In this document: one piece after another, positions 11,501 through 14,304 of the stretch
How the letters are laid out: every line of letters starts with the position of its first letter
Numbering within the stretch: position 1 is the stretch's first letter
Assembly: GCA_023433405.1 (NCBI GenBank)
Contig: JAEZCT010000056.1
Location: 1 to 14,304 of the forward strand
DNA from: Bacillota bacterium
Lineage (GTDB): Bacteria > Bacillota > Clostridia > Oscillospirales > Ruminococcaceae
Direction of reading: 5' to 3'
DNA length: 14,304 nucleotides
Program-made: the position numbers and the translations under genes
Notes under the pieces: model-generated
Databases searched by the model: none
Told to the model about the DNA's origin: nothing
What the model saw: the letters and a program-made list of their open reading frames with translations, nothing else

Positions 11501-14304
11501 CTTTGATAAGGAAGGCAAGACGCAATCCACATATTCAAAGCTGGTGGGTCAAAGGGATATCATTGGAGCTGCGGCGTACACATACGTTGGCGGGAGCAGC
11601 GACGCCGCTAAAAAAATAAAGGAATCCGCAGTGGGCGGCACATCTGCGGTTAACCTGCTCAAGAATCACAGCTTTGAGTATACGGACAATTGGATTAAAT
11701 ATAGTAGTTGTAGTTTAAGCGATCATAGCTTGGCAATTAACACTCCTTCTATTACTTATATAGGATTCCGATCTGCGTCCATAAAAGGAGATAAAGCAAC
11801 ACATACCAAGGAAAGTGGATACAAACAGACGGTAACCCTTGAACCGGGTCAATACACCTTTTCCGGCTATATTAAAACCAGCGCACTCACTGGCAACGCC
11901 TTTTTATGTGTAAAATCAGAGGAGGACACGTTTTTAAGCGAGTTAATTACCGGAACAACAGCCGCCAATATGAATAGCGGCTGGATGCGCGTGTCGGTTA
12001 CGTTTTCTGTCGGAGCCTCCTCGTCGGTGGACGCGTGCTTTGCTACCGACGGTGGAACGGGAGAGGCATGGTTTGACTGCCTGCAATTGGAGACCGGTTC
12101 TGTCGCAAACCCCTACAATATATTGGAAAACAGCAGCTTTGAAATCGGAGAAGCTTCCTCAACGCCATACCAGTGGAAGTATGAACAGGTTTCCGGTACG
12201 ATTAACGGAATCGTTACCACAGATGAGAATGTACACGGCTCACGCAGTTATAAGATTACCGGGGAACCCAAAGCGACCAAAACCCTTTCCATCTCGCCAT
12301 CTATTAGAGGGTCCGAATCCTACGTGTTAAGCGGTTGGGTTAAAACAAACTGCGCACCATTATATGGGGGGAGAACTTGTAGTCTTACACTTACATACAG
12401 CAATACATCAGTTTCTGACGCTAATGTTACGTTGATTACACAACCATTTAATCCATCCGCTGATGGCTGGACTTATTTCAGTGTTTCATTGCCAATGGAA
12501 CAACGAAGCTATATGACCATAAAATTTACCTATGCTTATAATGTAGGGGATATATACATTGACAACCTGCAGCTTGTAAAGAATGAGGTGCAAACTAGAG
12601 CATATTCTAGTACAGGTAAAGTAACCAGCTATTCTAATAAAACAGCTACGACCAGTTTTGCCTATAATAAATACGACCTAATTTCAAAAAAAACCACCCC
12701 GGGCGGGTTGACTACTAGCTATTACTTTGATCCAACTAACAATGATGTTACAGGAGAGTATGTCTACGAGGGGCCGGAAAACTTCTATGCATATGATAAA
12801 TACGGCAATGTAACCAGACAGATTCTCATGGAAAGCTCTATGGATAATTCTCCGGAGCTTTGTACCCGGGCTGCCTTCACCGACGATGGGAACTTCCAAA
12901 AATCCTCCACCGATACCCGAGGCAATACCGTGGGCTATGAATACGATGCGCTCAAGGGGTTGCTGTTGTTTCAAACAGACCCTGTCGGCCAAACTACACA
13001 GTACAGCTATAACGAGGACGATTTAGTCAGCAGCGTAAGCAAGGCAGACATCGCAGACAGCTATACCTACGATTCCGAGCGGCGCCTGTCAGAAATTGCG
13101 CACAACGGCTTTCGTTATTCATTTGAGTATGACGAGTGGGGGAACACGCTTTCCGTTGCGGCGGCGGGAAATAACCTTGTAGAGAATGAATATGCACAGG
13201 GCAACGGAAAACTTTTGCGGACAAGCTATGCGAACGGGTATACAACCTCACCCATCTACAATGAAAGGGAACAGCTGGTCGGCAACAAGCGAAGCGGGGT
13301 CACCGCGGACAAATTAATCTATAACAACGCGGGGCATCTGGTGGAATATCTGGATTATCTCAACAGCCTGCGGTATAATTATGATTATGATGCGCAGGGT
13401 CGGGCGGTTCGCCAATTTGTCTCTCAGCTAGACGGCGGCCGACTGTACCAGTTCCAGAATATCTACGACAGTGCTGGACGTATTACGGCTGTAAGCTACG
13501 GGTTCGGGGATGAGAGAAAGAACTACTATTACGCGTATGCATCTGATGACAAGGTAACAAAAACCACCTTACCAAACCTTGGAGCGCAAATCTTCTCCTA
13601 CGACGAGCTGCGGCGTCCAAAAGGAATGACGCTTGTACCGGTATCGGGCGCGGCCGCTGCAAAGCAGCTGAATGTTGCACTTGGTTATGTCGCGGGGGTT
13701 GGCTCCTCGACCGGTAAAACAGGGTGGACTACTCTGGTTCAGAGCTATTCCAACAAGCTGGGAACCGTGGAGGCCAGCAAGTATACCTATGCCTATGACG
13801 TAATAGGCAACATTACGAGCGTAACCGACAAAACCGGAAAGAAAATCAACTATGAATATGACGTCCTCGGGCAATTGACGCGAGTCAATGATGAAAGTGC
13901 CGGTATCACCTCCGCTTACGCCTATGACCAGGGAGGGAACCTCACTCAGGCAGTCGAATACGCATATACGGCGGATATCCTTGGGGAAGCGGTCAAAACC
14001 CATACCTACCGCTACGACGAGACATGGAAAGACCTGCTGATCGAGTATGACGGGCAGACCATTACCTATGACGCGGTCGGTAACCCCATCTCCTATCTTG
14101 GCAACACCATGACATGGGAGTACGGTCGTCAGCTGGCGGGGATAAGCCGAGGGGATGCTCAAATACAATACGGATACACCCCGGACGGCACCCGCCTGAG
14201 CAAGGCGGTAAACGGTCAAAAAACAGAGTATACCCTAAACGGCAGCACGGTATTATCCGAAACCACCGGCGACGAGACGCTGTACTATTACTACTCGAAC
14301 GGAA
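8529..14304 (+). CDS. Secreted DNRLRE/RHS (YD-repeat) protein, 3' end outside the window
   Basis: One uninterrupted frame of 1925 codons to the window edge. ATG 8529 has AGGAG at 8516-8520. Domains in order: Sec signal peptide 1-31 (cut after IYA); a family N-terminal region around 75-295; an acidic Ser/Glu-rich linker, about 298-347; a DNRLRE beta-sandwich ending VVIDP..., about 378-548; an RHS entry region with SIEHIYNS and WGNNWN; a helical insert, about 753-868; YD repeats 868-1014; two jelly-roll carbohydrate-binding-like modules opening NLLKNHSFE (1043) and NILENSSFE (1197); and a second long YD block from about 1357 with many Y-x-Y-D and G-N/R-x-T-x-V/Y repeats. Such proteins form a shell around a C-terminal toxin and act in contact-dependent competition (WapA-like). 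The RHS core and tip would follow just after the window, as would any immunity gene. Confidence 0.92.
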   Translation, partial: MNYRTSLARKVISFVLIIIMFLTEMPTRIYAEIYMDSNSTAEEETLEESSGTPMEIMSEEEPRITIIDEIDTLRDETTKHFYMSDGSITAAVYNNQIHYENENGEYIEIDNSLISQQSSNGDIIYTNAANSYKVVLSQQANSPKMLEYTEGDNVISWSLIGLNSDIASNVQANITTEVETGEGDFAITQKTSTLQYNNIIDGVSLQYIPESDGIKENIVLSKVIDEYKLIFELKLQGVGARLTEDNTIELFDLYSTENVIYTMPAPYMFDLTGKESNQVFYQLMDVLPEELDLLNKETNEESEAGVDLEAQESESGDTETIESSVELNSASSSSEDTASEESAPPLSQAENTYYLIIQADSEWINASERAFPVVIDPVLKKYRTKKDYSYLGQFQTISKDRVDQTGNDLLVGIKNNYEYRSYMQFDLPKMQPGDQISDAKLTLTATKKGGIHDIYAYAPLSKWDESRITWANQPFYEDTYTDQRVVDFAAAKDGTISFSITKPIRKWYDAPETNNGLCFLIKIKTNDTYSTLQPIKSTSTPFLQIIYRSITGLESYWSTHTASAGDAGTGAVNDYSGLLTFIYQDMTTAGNRMPMSIEHIYNSKSTVLNNQWGNNWNINYAQTLRIPINEADLAIYPYVYTDADGTRHYLKKSDVEYFENGELVTQYQYDKAYPAAKDEDGLGLFVVPVTDATLKKSYPIKIVNKSGSINLYFDHAGRLGMIIDSNQKENASNSSKKERNRIQLTYENIPGAVMDFSNLESIIQEVDLLLSNVNKTDFLAQAQTVLHSINTFSLESPYLRIKYKAASNIQAAQTALEYLIDNSEKNVTTRKTYVTKAQTAVNEVLASTAGLNLLLPQRLYSIQDAVNNISYLEYNQNGKVISITDPTESNSKVHYIYDEDERLTAINDAKGRTVRYSYNEDDLLTSGQDSDGYRLEYTYSEGRVTEVSEYKGSQQGQAYTIDYGDDATTTYRFSGNDDILGTTDDLLNVYTFDKEGKTQSTYSKLVGQRDIIGAAAYTYVGGSSDAAKKIKESAVGGTSAVNLLKNHSFEYTDNWIKYSSCSLSDHSLAINTPSITYIGFRSASIKGDKATHTKESGYKQTVTLEPGQYTFSGYIKTSALTGNAFLCVKSEEDTFLSELITGTTAANMNSGWMRVSVTFSVGASSSVDACFATDGGTGEAWFDCLQLETGSVANPYNILENSSFEIGEASSTPYQWKYEQVSGTINGIVTTDENVHGSRSYKITGEPKATKTLSISPSIRGSESYVLSGWVKTNCAPLYGGRTCSLTLTYSNTSVSDANVTLITQPFNPSADGWTYFSVSLPMEQRSYMTIKFTYAYNVGDIYIDNLQLVKNEVQTRAYSSTGKVTSYSNKTATTSFAYNKYDLISKKTTPGGLTTSYYFDPTNNDVTGEYVYEGPENFYAYDKYGNVTRQILMESSMDNSPELCTRAAFTDDGNFQKSSTDTRGNTVGYEYDALKGLLLFQTDPVGQTTQYSYNEDDLVSSVSKADIADSYTYDSERRLSEIAHNGFRYSFEYDEWGNTLSVAAAGNNLVENEYAQGNGKLLRTSYANGYTTSPIYNEREQLVGNKRSGVTADKLIYNNAGHLVEYLDYLNSLRYNYDYDAQGRAVRQFVSQLDGGRLYQFQNIYDSAGRITAVSYGFGDERKNYYYAYASDDKVTKTTLPNLGAQIFSYDELRRPKGMTLVPVSGAAAAKQLNVALGYVAGVGSSTGKTGWTTLVQSYSNKLGTVEASKYTYAYDVIGNITSVTDKTGKKINYEYDVLGQLTRVNDESAGITSAYAYDQGGNLTQAVEYAYTADILGEAVKTHTYRYDETWKDLLIEYDGQTITYDAVGNPISYLGNTMTWEYGRQLAGISRGDAQIQYGYTPDGTRLSKAVNGQKTEYTLNGSTVLSETTGDETLYYYYSNG

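Noticed and set aside
13569..14219. 216-codon minus-strand frame within the RHS gene
   Set aside because: It is antisense to YD repeats and has no own motif; the plus-strand frame is continuous and family-typical.

Overview
The window looks like a stretch of a low-to-moderate GC Firmicutes chromosome, probably class Clostridia (Oscillospirales-like). Evidence: AGGAGG-type ribosome binding sites, near-consensus sigma-A promoters (TTGACA-17-TATAAT type), a DinR/LexA-type SOS box (GAAC-N4-GTTY), a signal-peptide DNRLRE/YD-repeat protein of the kind common in clostridia, and a type III toxin-antitoxin locus. This assignment is inference; there is no rRNA or other marker gene. Base composition shifts repeatedly: a GC-rich aminotransferase gene and SOS operon sit beside AT-rich accessory genes, and there are several broken genes, so this is a patchwork accessory region.

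Layout. (1) 1-450: no gene, but a dense run of inverted repeats. (2) 453-1655: a WbpE-like sugar aminotransferase of the DegT/DnrJ/EryC1 family. (3) 1682-2105: a strong promoter driving tRNA-Thr(UGU) and tRNA-Tyr(GUA), with a structured spacer that carries an inverted T-arm-like sequence, closed by a hairpin. (4) 2106-2988: about 880 bases without a convincing protein gene, holding a minus-strand promoter and two minus-strand intrinsic terminators, read here as one or two candidate structured RNAs. (5) 2989-3845, minus strand: a complete type III toxin-antitoxin locus: promoter, three 34-35 nt tandem repeats (ToxI-like RNA antitoxin), terminator, ribosome binding site and a ToxN/AbiQ-family endoribonuclease. 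(6) 3911-4119, minus strand: domains V and VI of a dead group II intron with a short 3' exon. (7) 4253-5338: a promoter, an unrecognised 202-aa gene and a frameshifted, truncated DUF3800 gene. (8) 5343-7540, minus strand: an SOS operon of DinB (Y-family polymerase), a 78-aa unknown protein and an SRAP/YedK abasic-site protein, with a LexA box beside the -10. (9) 7651-8154: a small two-helix membrane protein. (10) 8151-8425, minus strand: remains of an ATP-dependent DNA ligase C-terminus. (11) 8529 to the window edge: at least 1925 residues of a secreted RHS/YD-repeat protein whose C-terminus, where a toxin tip would be expected, lies outside the window.

How the parts fit. The ToxIN locus can act alone as an RNA-neutralised toxin, typically protective against phage. 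It lies next to a decayed DUF3800 pair and an intron remnant, which suggests a defence or mobile-element island. The DinB, 78-aa and SRAP genes form one DNA-damage response unit: lesion bypass by DinB and capture of abasic sites in single-stranded DNA by SRAP; the ligase relic nearby may once have belonged to the same repair cluster. The RHS protein is probably a surface or secreted interbacterial competition factor. The most striking complete system is the type III toxin-antitoxin locus; the least explained items are the minus-strand RNA-like region at 2428-2970 and the 78-aa protein of the SOS operon.
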